Source: Pseudomonas syringae pv. cilantro (GTDB lineage: Bacteria > Pseudomonadota > Gammaproteobacteria > Pseudomonadales > Pseudomonadaceae). From it: a stretch of DNA of 51,513 nucleotides. The notes below the pieces were generated by a model, which saw only the letters and a program-made list of their open reading frames with translations, was not told the origin of the DNA and did not search any database. This document shows positions 8,117-15,811 of this stretch, in pieces. The position numbers and the translations under genes were made by a program. The stretch is taken from assembly GCF_001293775.1 (NCBI RefSeq), contig NZ_LGLN01000078.1, forward strand, positions 155,449-206,961, in the 5' to 3' direction. Every line of letters starts with the position of its first letter. Position 1 is the first letter of the stretch.

Positions 8117-8542
8117 TTGACCACCATTAAAATTACCGCTGGCGGATACGAGTTTCTGGCGGAAGCCAACCCGGATGCACCGCAGACGGTCGAAGCGTTT
8201 CTGAAGTTGCTGCCTTATCGGCAGAAATTCATTCACGTGCGCTGGAGTGGTGAAGGCTGCTGGGTGCCGCTGGATGATTACCAGTTAAAACTCGACGATA
8301 CGTTGATTGGTTTCGAAAACGCCACCAGCCATCCTTCAGTGGGCGATATTCTTTTCTATCCGGGCGGTTACAGCGAGACCGAGATTATTCTCGCCTATGG
8401 CTCGTGCTGTTTTGCCAGCAAGATGGGGCAGTTGGCGGGCAATCACTTCCTGACCATTACCGAAGGCAAGGAAAACTTGCGCAAACTGGGTGTAAAAACG
8501 CTCTGGGAAGGCGCCCAGGACGTGGTTTTCGAGCTTGCCTGA
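8117..8542 (+). CDS. DUF3830 family protein (cyclophilin-like fold)
   Basis: A 141-residue cytoplasmic protein starting at a TTG with GGGGAG eight bases upstream; no ATG or GTG lies in frame nearby. The sequence matches DUF3830: TIKITAGGYEF, FLKLLPYRQKFIHVRWSGEGCWVPL, NATSHPSVGDILFYPGG, ETEIILAYG and NHFLTI. Family structures are cyclophilin-like barrels of unknown activity, often encoded near catabolic genes. Here the neighbours are unrelated single genes, which gives no further hint. Confidence 0.75.
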   Translation: MTTIKITAGGYEFLAEANPDAPQTVEAFLKLLPYRQKFIHVRWSGEGCWVPLDDYQLKLDDTLIGFENATSHPSVGDILFYPGGYSETEIILAYGSCCFASKMGQLAGNHFLTITEGKENLRKLGVKTLWEGAQDVVFELA

Positions 8543-8676
8543 GCAGGCATGGATGTGAAGTTGATGTGTGCTAAATGGGTGGTAGTCATTTGCCAGCTTT
8601 TTGGAACTGCCGATCTGCGCCAGGGGTCTAGTCCACAATGCTTCCAGCTCCCGGAAGCCGACCTGGAGACAAGACC

Positions 8677-9120
8677 GTGAATATTTTTGAAGCATTGCGT
8701 GAGAGTCATGATCGTCAACGTGGTTATGCCGATGCGCTGATCCAGACCCATGGCGACAGCGAAGAGCGGGCAAAAGCGTATAAGCAGCTCAAGGAAGAAC
8801 TGCAAGCTCACGAGACCGCCGAAGAGCGTTTCTTCTACATTCCGTTGATGGCCCACGACAACGGCGTGGACCTGAGCCGGCATGCCATTTCCGAGCACCA
8901 TGAAATGGACGAGATGATGGAAGAACTCGACGAAACCGAAATGTCCAGCCCGGCCTGGCTCGTGACCGCGAAAAAGCTATCGAAAAAAGTCCACCACCAT
9001 TTGAAGGAAGAAGAGCAGAAGTTCTTTCAGATGGCAGGCAAGCTGCTCGACGAAAAGCAGAAGCAGAGTCTGGCTGGCGAGTACGTCAAGGAATATGAAG
9101 AGCAATTGGCCGAGAGCTGA
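8677..9120 (+). CDS. Hemerythrin HHE-domain protein
   Basis: A 147-residue helical protein that I start at the GTG of VNIFEALRESHDRQ, with GGAGA eight bases upstream; a longer frame from 8638 adds thirteen residues without a ribosome site. The spaced metal-ligand motifs of a four-helix hemerythrin domain are visible: H in RESHDRQ, HETAEERFFY, HHEMDEMMEEL and HHHLKEEEQKFF. Such proteins bind a di-iron centre and act as oxygen, nitric oxide or iron sensors or stores in the cytoplasm. The gene is transcribed alone, 48 bases before the next lipoprotein gene. Confidence 0.85.
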   Translation: MNIFEALRESHDRQRGYADALIQTHGDSEERAKAYKQLKEELQAHETAEERFFYIPLMAHDNGVDLSRHAISEHHEMDEMMEELDETEMSSPAWLVTAKKLSKKVHHHLKEEEQKFFQMAGKLLDEKQKQSLAGEYVKEYEEQLAES

Positions 9121-9168
9121 TACATCACTGCAATGCTAGAATCGGCTTTTTATCAGCGTGGGCATGAC

Positions 9169-9528
9169 ATGAAGTTTCTGTTTTTGGCGAGTGCAGCGGT
9201 GATTGCGGCGGCGACTCTGGTCGGATGCGCAGCGCCTTCCAGTGCGGCGCGCTCGGCCGGACCATCGAAGGTCCTGTCCAGCACCAAGCAGGACGCTGCC
9301 GTTGCCCAGTGCATCCAGGTGACCTGGCAGAACGAAGCCATGTTTGGCACGTCTTCGGACGTGTTCCTGCATGACCTGTCCGGCGGCGGCTTCACCGTGT
9401 TCACCACAGAATCGAAATACTTCGCCGACGTGCATAGCAAAGGCCCGACCACCACCGTCGAGTTCTACGCCCCGCAAGGCGATACTCAGACAGCGTTGCG
9501 CTCGGCGGCGATTGCAACCTGCCTTTGA
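9169..9528 (+). CDS. Small lipoprotein of unknown function
   Basis: A 119-residue protein with a lipoprotein signal MKFLFLASAAV and lipobox LVGC (Cys20). Translation could begin twelve codons earlier at 9133, but that would put charged residues before the signal. The mature part is about 100 residues with a pair of Cys residues (in VAQCIQ and the C-terminal ATCL) that could form a disulfide. Spacing and composition resemble small conserved pseudomonad lipoproteins, but I do not recognise a named family. The tandem repeat region follows. Confidence 0.6.
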   Translation: MKFLFLASAAVIAAATLVGCAAPSSAARSAGPSKVLSSTKQDAAVAQCIQVTWQNEAMFGTSSDVFLHDLSGGGFTVFTTESKYFADVHSKGPTTTVEFYAPQGDTQTALRSAAIATCL

Positions 9529-9583
9529 TGGCGCTGGTCGTTGCATGCAAATCCGGATGAGCTGCTTGTGGCGGATGTAGCGG

Positions 9584-9769
9584 ACCGGGCGACGCCTCTT
9601 TTGTCTGCGATATACCGCTTTCTGAGCGGACTTTTCCGCGAACTGCCGGGAACCGGCAGCAAAGCCTGCCATCCCGGTTCACCAGACATAGCCGAGGTAA
9701 TCTGTTTCAGGGCCGCTTCTCAGCCGTCGTAACCTCCTGAAGGCCCCACACCCTCCGGGCAGAAGCCCA
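9584..9769. repeat. Tandem repeat unit, copy 1 (REP-containing)
   Basis: Unit beginning ACCGGGCGACG and ending near CCGGGCAGAAGCCC. It contains CTGCCGG-GAA-CCGGCAG (9643-9659, perfect stem) and a degenerate form of the REP core, GCGGACTTTTCCGC. The same order of elements recurs 198 bases downstream. Confidence 0.85.
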
Positions 9770-9781
9770 TTAAGAGTGCGA

Positions 9782-9968
9782 ACCGGGCGACGCTTCGTTT
9801 GTCCGCGATATCGCTTTCTGTAGGAGCGGACTTGTCCGCGAACTGCCGGGAACCGGCAGCAAAACCAGCCGCCTCGGTTCACCAGACACAGCCGAGGTAA
9901 TCCGTTTCAGGGCCGCTTCCCAGCCGTCGTAACCTCCTGAAGGCCCCACGCCCCGCGGGCAAAAGCCT
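9782..9968. repeat. Tandem repeat unit, copy 2 (REP-containing)
   Basis: Second copy of the unit with small indels and scattered substitutions. Its REP core GCGGAC-TT-GTCCGC (9826-9839) is perfect and sits in TAGGAGCGGACTTGTCCGCG, the classical pseudomonad REP form. The CTGCCGG-GAA-CCGGCAG stem recurs at 9843-9859. The 3' half, GGTTCACCAGACACAGCCGA onward, is not palindromic and is the best conserved part. Confidence 0.85.
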
Positions 9969-10163
9969 GAAAGCCCTTTATCCTCGCTTGACACTCACCG
10001 CCCGATAACAGCGCATACGCACAAGAGTGGGGCCTTACCACTCAATTGTGGCAATCAGTAGCGTTACTTCCCGAATCCATCCTCACGCTCCCGTTCCGTT
10101 CGCTCATTCCAGCCTCTTGATTTGCCTTGGCTTTTCTACGCGGTATTTTCTGCCCGCTGCGTA

Positions 10164-10179
10164 TGGCACACTTTCTGCT
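10164..10179 (+). promoter_or_regulatory. Sigma-54 promoter candidate of the amino-sugar-acid operon
   Basis: TGGCACACTTTCTGCT fits the -24/-12 consensus TGGCACG-N4-TTGCW at 14 of 16 positions counting N4 as free. The invariant GG and GC are exactly ten bases apart. Transcription would begin near 10191, giving a leader of about 58 bases before the ATG at 10249. This suggests activation by an NtrC-type enhancer protein, in line with nitrogen-rich substrates. Confidence 0.6.
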
Positions 10180-10248
10180 TTCTATTCCGTTGTTACATAC
10201 CGGTGTCCGCTATAGCGGAACAAATAATATCTCGGCGGAGTCTATGCC

Positions 10249-11100
10249 ATGCATCGCGGACCTTCTTTTCTGAAAGCTTGTGCGTTTGTTCTTGCAGCCT
10301 CATTCACGCTGGCCAGTGCGGCGCAGGCGGCCGAGGGCAGTAAACTGGATGCCGTGTTGAAACGTGGCAATCTGATCGTCGGCACGGGCAGCACCAATGC
10401 GCCGTGGCACTTTCAGGGCGCTGACGGGAAACTGCAGGGTTTCGATATCGACATCGGCAAAATCATCGCCAAAGGCTTGTTCAACGACCCGAGCAAGGTC
10501 GAGTTCGTGGTGCAGTCCTCGGACGCCCGGATTCCCAATCTGCTGACCGACAAGGTCGACATCAGTTGCCAGTTCATCACCGTCACCGCCAGCCGCGCGC
10601 AACAGGTGGCGTTCACACTGCCGTACTACCGCGAAGGGGTTGCCTTGCTGCTGCCGGCCAACAGCAAGTACAAGGAAATCGATGACCTGAAAGCCGCAGG
10701 CGATGATGTCACCGTTGCCGTGCTGCAAAATGTGTACGCCGAAGAATTGGTCCATCAGGCGCTGCCCAAGGCCAAGGTCGATCAGTACGACAGCGTCGAC
10801 CTGATGTATCAGGCGATCAACTCCGGCCGCGCCGACACCGCCGCCACCGATCAGTCCTCGGTGAAATATCTGATGGTGCAAAACCCTGGCCGTTACCGCT
10901 CGCCAGCCTTCGCCTGGAGCCCGCAAACCTACGCCTGCGCGGTTAAACGTGGTGATCAGGACTGGCTGAATTTCGTCAATACCGCCTTGCATGAAGCCAT
11001 GACCGGCGTCGAATTTCCGGCCTATGCCGCATCGTTCAAACAATGGTTCGGCGTGGACCTGCCGGTACCCGCGATCGGTTTCCCGATGGAATACAAATAA
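10249..11100 (+). CDS. ABC transporter substrate-binding protein, polar amino acid type (inferred D-glucosaminate)
   Basis: A 283-residue periplasmic protein with a Sec signal (MHRGPSFLKACAFVLAASFT, cleavage near AQA-AEG) and GGAG before the ATG. It is a family 3 solute-binding protein: KRGNLIVGTGSTNAPWHF, GFDIDIGKIIA, VDISCQFITVTASRAQQVAFTLPY and the hinge region YDSVDLMYQAINSGRADTAATD. It delivers ligand to the two permeases encoded next. The operon also has a RidA, a PLP lyase and a KDG-kinase-like enzyme. From what I know of characterised pseudomonad clusters, this set transports and degrades D-glucosaminate, so that is my inferred ligand. A generic D-amino acid is the alternative. Confidence 0.85.
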   Translation: MHRGPSFLKACAFVLAASFTLASAAQAAEGSKLDAVLKRGNLIVGTGSTNAPWHFQGADGKLQGFDIDIGKIIAKGLFNDPSKVEFVVQSSDARIPNLLTDKVDISCQFITVTASRAQQVAFTLPYYREGVALLLPANSKYKEIDDLKAAGDDVTVAVLQNVYAEELVHQALPKAKVDQYDSVDLMYQAINSGRADTAATDQSSVKYLMVQNPGRYRSPAFAWSPQTYACAVKRGDQDWLNFVNTALHEAMTGVEFPAYAASFKQWFGVDLPVPAIGFPMEYK

Positions 11101-11122
11101 GTCGAATTTGACCTTCAAGGGT

Positions 11123-11146
11123 AGGGCGGGCCCTTTGGCCAGCCCT
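11123..11146 (+). promoter_or_regulatory. Intra-operon stem-loop between binding-protein and permease genes
   Basis: AGGGCGGGCC-CTTT-GGCCAGCCCT has a 10-bp stem with one mismatch, placed 23 bases after the binding-protein stop. Such hairpins commonly protect the upstream mRNA or partly stop transcription, so that binding protein exceeds permease. Confidence 0.6.
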
Positions 11147-11163
11147 GTCAGGTACGGGCGAAC

Positions 11164-11826
11164 ATGAACTATCAATTGAATTTTGATGCTGTATGGCGGG
11201 ATTTTCCCAGCCTGCTGGCCGGCCTTGGGCTCGGCCTGGAGCTGGCGCTAATCTCGATTGCCATCGGTTGCGTCATCGGCCTGATGAACGCCTTCGCATT
11301 GCTGTCACGTTACCGCGCGTTACGCATTGTGGCGTCGATCTACGTGACCGTGGTGCGCAACACGCCGATTCTGGTGTTGATCCTGCTGATCTACTTCGCC
11401 TTGCCAGGGCTGGGCATCCGCCTGGACAAGCTGGCCTCGTTCATCGTCACACTGTCGCTGTATGCCGGTGCGTACCTGACCGAGGTGTTCCGTGCCGGGT
11501 TGTTGAGCATTCACAAAGGGCAGCGCGAAGCAGGCTTGGCCATCGGCTTGGGCGAGTGGCAGGTGCGGGCTTACATCGTCGTGCCGGTGATGTTGCGCAA
11601 CGTGTTGCCAGCGCTTTCCAATAACTTCATATCGCTGTTCAAGGACACCTCGCTGGCGGCCGCAATTGCCGTACCGGAGCTGACCTATTACGCCCGCAAG
11701 ATCAATGTCGAAAGCTATCGGGTGATTGAAACCTGGCTGGTGACCACCGCGCTGTACGTGGTCGCCTGCTATGTGATCGCCATGCTTTTGCGTGCCCTCG
11801 AACAACGTCTGGCGATTCGCCGCTAG
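11164..11826 (+). CDS. Amino-acid-type ABC transporter permease 1 (HisM/HisQ family)
   Basis: A 220-residue inner-membrane protein with about five hydrophobic segments, the usual size of HisQ/HisM-type permeases. It carries TVVRNTPILVLILLIYFALP and the EAA loop GQREAGLAIGLGEWQVRAYIVVPVMLRNVLP, which contacts the ATPase. The end SLAAAIAVPELTYYARKI is typical of the family. It follows the binding protein after 63 bases containing a hairpin, and precedes the second permease by nine bases. The two permeases probably form a heterodimer. Confidence 0.9.
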   Translation: MNYQLNFDAVWRDFPSLLAGLGLGLELALISIAIGCVIGLMNAFALLSRYRALRIVASIYVTVVRNTPILVLILLIYFALPGLGIRLDKLASFIVTLSLYAGAYLTEVFRAGLLSIHKGQREAGLAIGLGEWQVRAYIVVPVMLRNVLPALSNNFISLFKDTSLAAAIAVPELTYYARKINVESYRVIETWLVTTALYVVACYVIAMLLRALEQRLAIRR

Positions 11827-11835
11827 GAGGCTGTC

Positions 11836-12498
11836 ATGTATCAACCCCCTGGCTGGTTGCACGAAGTGTGGACCGCGCGTGAAGTGCTCTGGTCCGGCTT
11901 CCTGACCAGCATCCAGTGCTCGGCGCTGGCGATTCTGTTCGGCACCCTGATCGGCATGTGCGCCGGTCTGATCCTAACCTATGGCGGATTCTTTGCCCGC
12001 TTGCCTGTCCGGCTGTATGTCGACCTGATTCGCGGCACACCGGTGTTCGTGCTGGTGCTGGCAGTCTTCTACATGGTGCCGGCGCTGGGCTGGCAGATCA
12101 GCGCGTTTCAGGCGGGCGCGATAGGCCTGACGCTGTTTTGCGGCTCCCACGTTGCGGAGATCGTGCGCGGCGCCTTGCAGGCCATTCCCCGCGGCCAGAT
12201 CGAAGCCGGCAAGGCGATTGGCCTGCGCTTCAATCAGACCCTGCGTTACGTGCTGCTGCCGCAGGCAATGCGCCAGATCCTGCCGACCTGGGTCAATTCC
12301 TCGACCGAAATCGTCAAGGCCTCGACCCTGTTGTCGGTCATCGGTGTGGCCGAGTTGCTACTGAGCACCCAGCAGGTGATCGCGCGCACGTTCATGACTC
12401 TGGAGTTCTACCTGTTCGCAGGTTTCCTGTTCTTCCTCATCAACTACGTCATCGAGCTGCTTGGGCGACAAATCGAAAAACGGGTGGCCTTGCCATGA
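11836..12498 (+). CDS. Amino-acid-type ABC transporter permease 2
   Basis: A 220-residue membrane protein paired with the previous permease. It has LIRGTPVFVLVLAVFYMVPAL and the EAA loop GQIEAGKAIGLRFNQTLRYVLLPQAMRQILP. A GGAGG ribosome site lies just after the stop of permease 1. Its last codon overlaps the first codon of the ATPase gene (ATGA), showing translational coupling. Role: half of the membrane channel of the importer. Confidence 0.9.
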   Translation: MYQPPGWLHEVWTAREVLWSGFLTSIQCSALAILFGTLIGMCAGLILTYGGFFARLPVRLYVDLIRGTPVFVLVLAVFYMVPALGWQISAFQAGAIGLTLFCGSHVAEIVRGALQAIPRGQIEAGKAIGLRFNQTLRYVLLPQAMRQILPTWVNSSTEIVKASTLLSVIGVAELLLSTQQVIARTFMTLEFYLFAGFLFFLINYVIELLGRQIEKRVALP

Positions 12499-13286
12499 CT
12501 CAGACGCATACCGCAACCCCAACCCCGGCGCTGCTCAGCATTGAGGGCCTGCATAAATCCTATGGTGAAGTGGAAGTGCTCAAAGGCGTCGATCTGCGCA
12601 TGCAGAAAGGCAACGTCGTCACCCTGATTGGTTCCAGCGGCTCGGGCAAGACCACCTTGCTGCGTTGCGTTAATCTGCTGGAAGAATTCCAGGGCGGTCA
12701 CATCCGCCTCGAGGGTCAGGATATCGGCTACAGCGATGTCGACGGCAAGCGCGTCCGTCATCCGGAGCGTCTGATTGCGCAACATCGCGCCATGACCGGC
12801 ATGGCGTTCCAGCAATTCAACCTGTTTCCGCACCTCAGTGCCTTGCAGAACGTGACCCTCGGCCTGCTCAAGGTCAAGAAAATGCCCAAGGATCAGGCGA
12901 TAGCGCTGGCCGAAAAATGGCTGGACCGCGTCGGCCTGCTGGAGCGGCGCAATCACTTCCCCGGCCAGTTGTCTGGCGGTCAGCAACAGCGCGTGGCCAT
13001 TGCCCGCGCGATTGCCATGAATCCCAGCCTGATGTTATTCGACGAAGTCACTTCGGCCCTTGATCCGGAGCTGGTCGGTGAAGTGCTGAGCGTGATCAAG
13101 GACCTGGCCGAGGAGGGCATGACCATGTTGCTGGTCACCCATGAGATGCGCTTTGCGTATGAGGTGTCGGATCAGATCGTGTTCATGAATCAGGGCCGCA
13201 TCGAAGAGCAGGGCGCACCGAAAACCCTGTTCGAACAGCCGAAATCGGCGCGTTTGAGCGAATTCCTCAAGAACATCCGTTTTTAA
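12495..13286 (+). CDS. Amino-acid-type ABC transporter ATP-binding protein
   Basis: A 263-residue cytoplasmic ATPase of the GlnQ/HisP group starting at the ATG that overlaps the permease stop. Walker A is GSSGSGKTT (residues 46-54), the Q loop is MAFQQFNLFPH, the signature LSGGQQQR, Walker B LMLFDEVTSALD (Val where most relatives have Pro after DE) and the H loop LLVTHEM. The open frame extends far upstream to 11916 but that part is the shadow of the permease gene. It powers the two permeases of this operon. Confidence 0.92.
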   Translation: MTQTHTATPTPALLSIEGLHKSYGEVEVLKGVDLRMQKGNVVTLIGSSGSGKTTLLRCVNLLEEFQGGHIRLEGQDIGYSDVDGKRVRHPERLIAQHRAMTGMAFQQFNLFPHLSALQNVTLGLLKVKKMPKDQAIALAEKWLDRVGLLERRNHFPGQLSGGQQQRVAIARAIAMNPSLMLFDEVTSALDPELVGEVLSVIKDLAEEGMTMLLVTHEMRFAYEVSDQIVFMNQGRIEEQGAPKTLFEQPKSARLSEFLKNIRF

Positions 13287-13326
13287 TGTCTCAACACTGT
13301 CAATGTTTCAGCATCAGGAGAACTTC

Positions 13327-13713
13327 ATGACTATTACCCGTTATGGCGCAGGCAGCACCGCAGGTGGCGGTCAGCCGCGTCCATTCGCCCGCGCGGTCGA
13401 AGCCGATGGCTGGTTGCACGTTTCCGGCCAGGTCCCCGCGCAGGATGGCGAGATCATCGTCGGCGGCATTGTCGAACAGACGCACCAGACCATGCGCAAT
13501 CTGATCGCAATCCTCGAAGAGGCCGGTTATGACATCAAGGACGTGGTTCGCGTCGGCGTATGGCTGGAAGACCCACGTGACTTCTGGAGCTTCAATAAAG
13601 TCTTCGGCGAATACTTCAGCCCCGAACACGCCCCGGCCAGGGCTTGCGTGCAGGCCAGCATGATGGTCGACTGCAAGGTCGAAATCGACTGCATAGCTTA
13701 TAAGCGCAAGTAG
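13327..13713 (+). CDS. RidA (YjgF/YER057c/UK114) family enamine/imine deaminase
   Basis: A 128-residue cytoplasmic protein starting at MTITRYGAG, with AGGAG nine bases upstream. The key arginine of the family is present at R105 in HAPARACVQ, as are HVSGQVPAQDG and the metal-free active-site neighbours. RidA proteins hydrolyse reactive enamine or imine intermediates released by PLP-dependent dehydratases, giving the keto acid and ammonia. This fits the PLP lyase encoded two genes downstream, whose elimination reaction would release such an intermediate. It belongs to the operon, 40 bases after the ATPase gene. Confidence 0.9.
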   Translation: MTITRYGAGSTAGGGQPRPFARAVEADGWLHVSGQVPAQDGEIIVGGIVEQTHQTMRNLIAILEEAGYDIKDVVRVGVWLEDPRDFWSFNKVFGEYFSPEHAPARACVQASMMVDCKVEIDCIAYKRK

Positions 13714-13715
13714 CA

Positions 13716-13781
13716 GCGGCAAGTTTCAAGCGGCAAGCCAGATCAAATGTGGGTTTTGGCTTGCAGCTTGAAGCTTGCAGC
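13716..13781. repeat. 25-bp inverted repeat between ridA and the IclR gene
   Basis: Left arm 13716-13740 (GCGGCAAGTTTCAAGCGGCA...) and right arm 13757-13781 pair at 22 of 25 positions around a 16-base loop. The right arm reads TTGCAGCTTGAAGCTTGCAG, a motif I associate with interspersed pseudomonad intergenic repeats. It lies three bases after the ridA stop and just ahead of the ribosome site of the IclR gene, so it could tune expression within the operon. Confidence 0.75.
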
Positions 13782-13799
13782 ACCCCGAAGGAGACCCTC

Positions 13800-14564
13800 A
13801 TGACCGAAGATATGATCAAACGCCGGGCGCGTGGGTTGGACCGGGCGTTCGATATTCTGGATTTTCTCAAGGAAAAGGCCAGGCCCATGCGCCCCAATGA
13901 AATTGCCAGCGGGATTGGCAGCCCCAAGTCGACGGTCTACGAACTGGTGGCGTCGTTGCTGGAGAGGCGGATTCTGGAAACGGTCGGCAGGGACGGGCAT
14001 GTCTATCTGGGCCGACAGCTGTATTTTCTTGGTCAGGCGCACCTGCGGCATTTCGATTTCACTCGCGAGGCTGAGGCCTGTCTGGGCGATATCGTCAGCC
14101 AGACACGGGAAACTGCGCAGATGTGCCTGCTCAATGGCCGCAAGTACACGGTTGCGCTGATGAAAGAGGGCGAGCGGCATTTCCGGATTTCTTCGGATAT
14201 CGGCGAGAACGCGCCGATTCCCTGGACAGCCTCCGGTCGCTTGCTGCTCAGCCATCTGAGTGATCAGCAAATCATCGACCTGATCGATCCTGACGACTTC
14301 ATCCTGCCGGGCGGCGAGCGCCTGCCGCTGGAAACGTTCCTGCGGGAAATCCGCAAGGCCGGTGAGGAGGGCTTCTTTTCTTTCGACAGCGTGGCTGACA
14401 CCTTCACCCACTGTTTTGCCGCCCCGGTGAAGAACGAGCACGGCCAGTGCATCGCAACGCTGTGCATCGTCGCGCCACGGGCCGACGCCAAAACCCATTA
14501 CAGCGATTACCGCCGGGTGCTGATCGACAGCGCCAATGGTCTGGCTCGCCGAATCAACGAATGA
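13800..14564 (+). CDS. IclR family transcriptional regulator
   Basis: A 254-residue regulator starting at MTEDMIKRRARGLDRAFDILDFL, with GAAGGAG ahead of the ATG. The N-terminal winged helix-turn-helix spans MRPNEIASGIGSPKSTVYELVASLLERRIL, and the C-terminal effector domain includes LFQ-type strands, GRLLLSHLSDQQIIDLI and GEEGFFSFDSVADTFTHCFAAPV. IclR proteins usually respond to aromatic, sugar-acid or keto-acid effectors; the KDG-responsive KdgR group is one example. Lying inside the operon between ridA and the lyase gene, it probably controls this pathway. The sigma-54 promoter implies that another activator also takes part. Confidence 0.88.
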   Translation: MTEDMIKRRARGLDRAFDILDFLKEKARPMRPNEIASGIGSPKSTVYELVASLLERRILETVGRDGHVYLGRQLYFLGQAHLRHFDFTREAEACLGDIVSQTRETAQMCLLNGRKYTVALMKEGERHFRISSDIGENAPIPWTASGRLLLSHLSDQQIIDLIDPDDFILPGGERLPLETFLREIRKAGEEGFFSFDSVADTFTHCFAAPVKNEHGQCIATLCIVAPRADAKTHYSDYRRVLIDSANGLARRINE

Positions 14565-14578
14565 CCAGGAGACTACCG

Positions 14579-15784
14579 ATGAGCATCGCCGTGATAGGCA
14601 AAGGTACTGCGCAGCCGGGTGACAGTCTGACCAGTGATGTCAGCCTGCCCGCGCTGGTCATCCACAATCAGGCGCTGGAGCACAATATTCGCTGGATGCA
14701 GCGCTTTGTCACCGACAGCGGCGCAGAGCTGGCACCGCACGGCAAGACCAGCATGGTCCCCGCGCTGTTTCGCCGCCAATTGGACGCCGGCGCTTGGGGC
14801 ATGACCCTGGCGACGGCCGTACAGACCCAGGCTGCTTATGCGCACGGTGTCAGGCGTGTTCTGATGGCCAATCAGTTGGTCGGCGCGCCGAACATGGCGG
14901 TGATCGCCGATCTGCTGGCCGATTCGATGTTCGAATTTCATTGCATGGTCGACCACCCGGATAACGTTGCCGCGCTCGGTGAATTCTTTGCTGCACGCGC
15001 TCTGCGCTTGAACGTGATGATCGAGTACGGCGTGCCCGGCGGTCGCTGTGGCTGTCGCAGCGAAGCGCAAGTGCAGGCGCTGGCCAAAGCCGTTCGGGCC
15101 CAACCGGCGCTGGCACTGACCGGCATCGAGGGCTACGAAGGGGTTATTCATGGCGAGCACGCCATTGAAGGCATCAAGGCATTTGCCGCCTCGCTGGTAC
15201 GCCTGGCGGTCGACTTGCAGGACCAGGGCGCGTTCGCTCTGGAGCGACCGATTGTGACGGCATCGGGCTCGGCCTGGTACGACCTGATCGCCGAAGCGTT
15301 CGATGCCCAGGCGGTGCGCGAGCGCTTCCTCAGCGTGTTGCGCCCCGGCAGTTATGTGGTGCACGACCATGGCATCTACAAGGATGCGCAATGCTGCGTG
15401 CTGGATCGACGCGCCGAACTGAGCGAAGCGCTACGCCCGGCGCTGGAAGTCTGGGCGCATGTGCAGTCCTTGCCCGAGCCCGGTTTTGCAGTGATCGCCA
15501 TGGGCAAGCGCGACGTTGCCTACGACGCCGGCCTGCCCAATCCGCTGCTGCGCTACAAGGCAGGCGCTTTGCCAGCCTTGGGCGATGACGTCAGCGCCTG
15601 CAAGGTCACTGCTGTCATGGACCAGCACGCCTTCATGACAGTCGCGCCCGGTTGCCAGTTGCAGGTCGGCGACATCATTTCCTTCGGCACCTCGCACCCG
15701 TGTCTGACCTTCGACAAGTGGCGTTCAGGTTGTCTGGTGGATGATGACTTACGCGTGGTCGAGCCCTTCAGCACGTTTTTCTAG
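14579..15784 (+). CDS. PLP-dependent lyase, DSD1/D-threonine aldolase fold (inferred D-glucosaminate ammonia-lyase)
   Basis: A 401-residue cytoplasmic enzyme starting at MSIAVIGKG with CAGGAGAC upstream. The alanine-racemase-type N-terminal barrel carries the PLP lysine in APHGKTSMVP (Lys56). The C-terminal beta domain ends with FGTSHPCLTFDKW, where His373 and Cys375 match the His-x-Cys metal site of D-serine dehydratases of this fold. Members split D-3-hydroxy amino acids by dehydration or aldol cleavage. D-glucosaminate dehydratases of pseudomonads belong to this fold and yield 2-keto-3-deoxygluconate plus ammonia, which the next gene (a KDG-kinase-like enzyme) would phosphorylate. D-serine or D-threonine activity remains possible. 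Fold is certain; substrate is inferred from context. Confidence 0.8.
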   Translation: MSIAVIGKGTAQPGDSLTSDVSLPALVIHNQALEHNIRWMQRFVTDSGAELAPHGKTSMVPALFRRQLDAGAWGMTLATAVQTQAAYAHGVRRVLMANQLVGAPNMAVIADLLADSMFEFHCMVDHPDNVAALGEFFAARALRLNVMIEYGVPGGRCGCRSEAQVQALAKAVRAQPALALTGIEGYEGVIHGEHAIEGIKAFAASLVRLAVDLQDQGAFALERPIVTASGSAWYDLIAEAFDAQAVRERFLSVLRPGSYVVHDHGIYKDAQCCVLDRRAELSEALRPALEVWAHVQSLPEPGFAVIAMGKRDVAYDAGLPNPLLRYKAGALPALGDDVSACKVTAVMDQHAFMTVAPGCQLQVGDIISFGTSHPCLTFDKWRSGCLVDDDLRVVEPFSTFF

Positions 15785-15811
15785 TCAGGTATTCGAAGGA
15801 GTTATCGCCCC

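Larger units (their letters stand above)
9529..10163. other. Gene-free region holding the tandem repeats
   Basis: About 630 bases without a credible gene. Most of it is two direct copies of a roughly 186-bp unit (separate entries) with REP-like palindromes. The remainder, 9970-10163, is leader sequence of the ABC transporter operon. Open frames within it differ between the two copies and lack ribosome sites. Confidence 0.6.

Noticed and set aside
11916..12494. N-terminal extension of the ABC ATPase frame
   Set aside because: These codons read the permease gene in another frame; the ATG at 12495 overlaps the permease stop and begins the family match.
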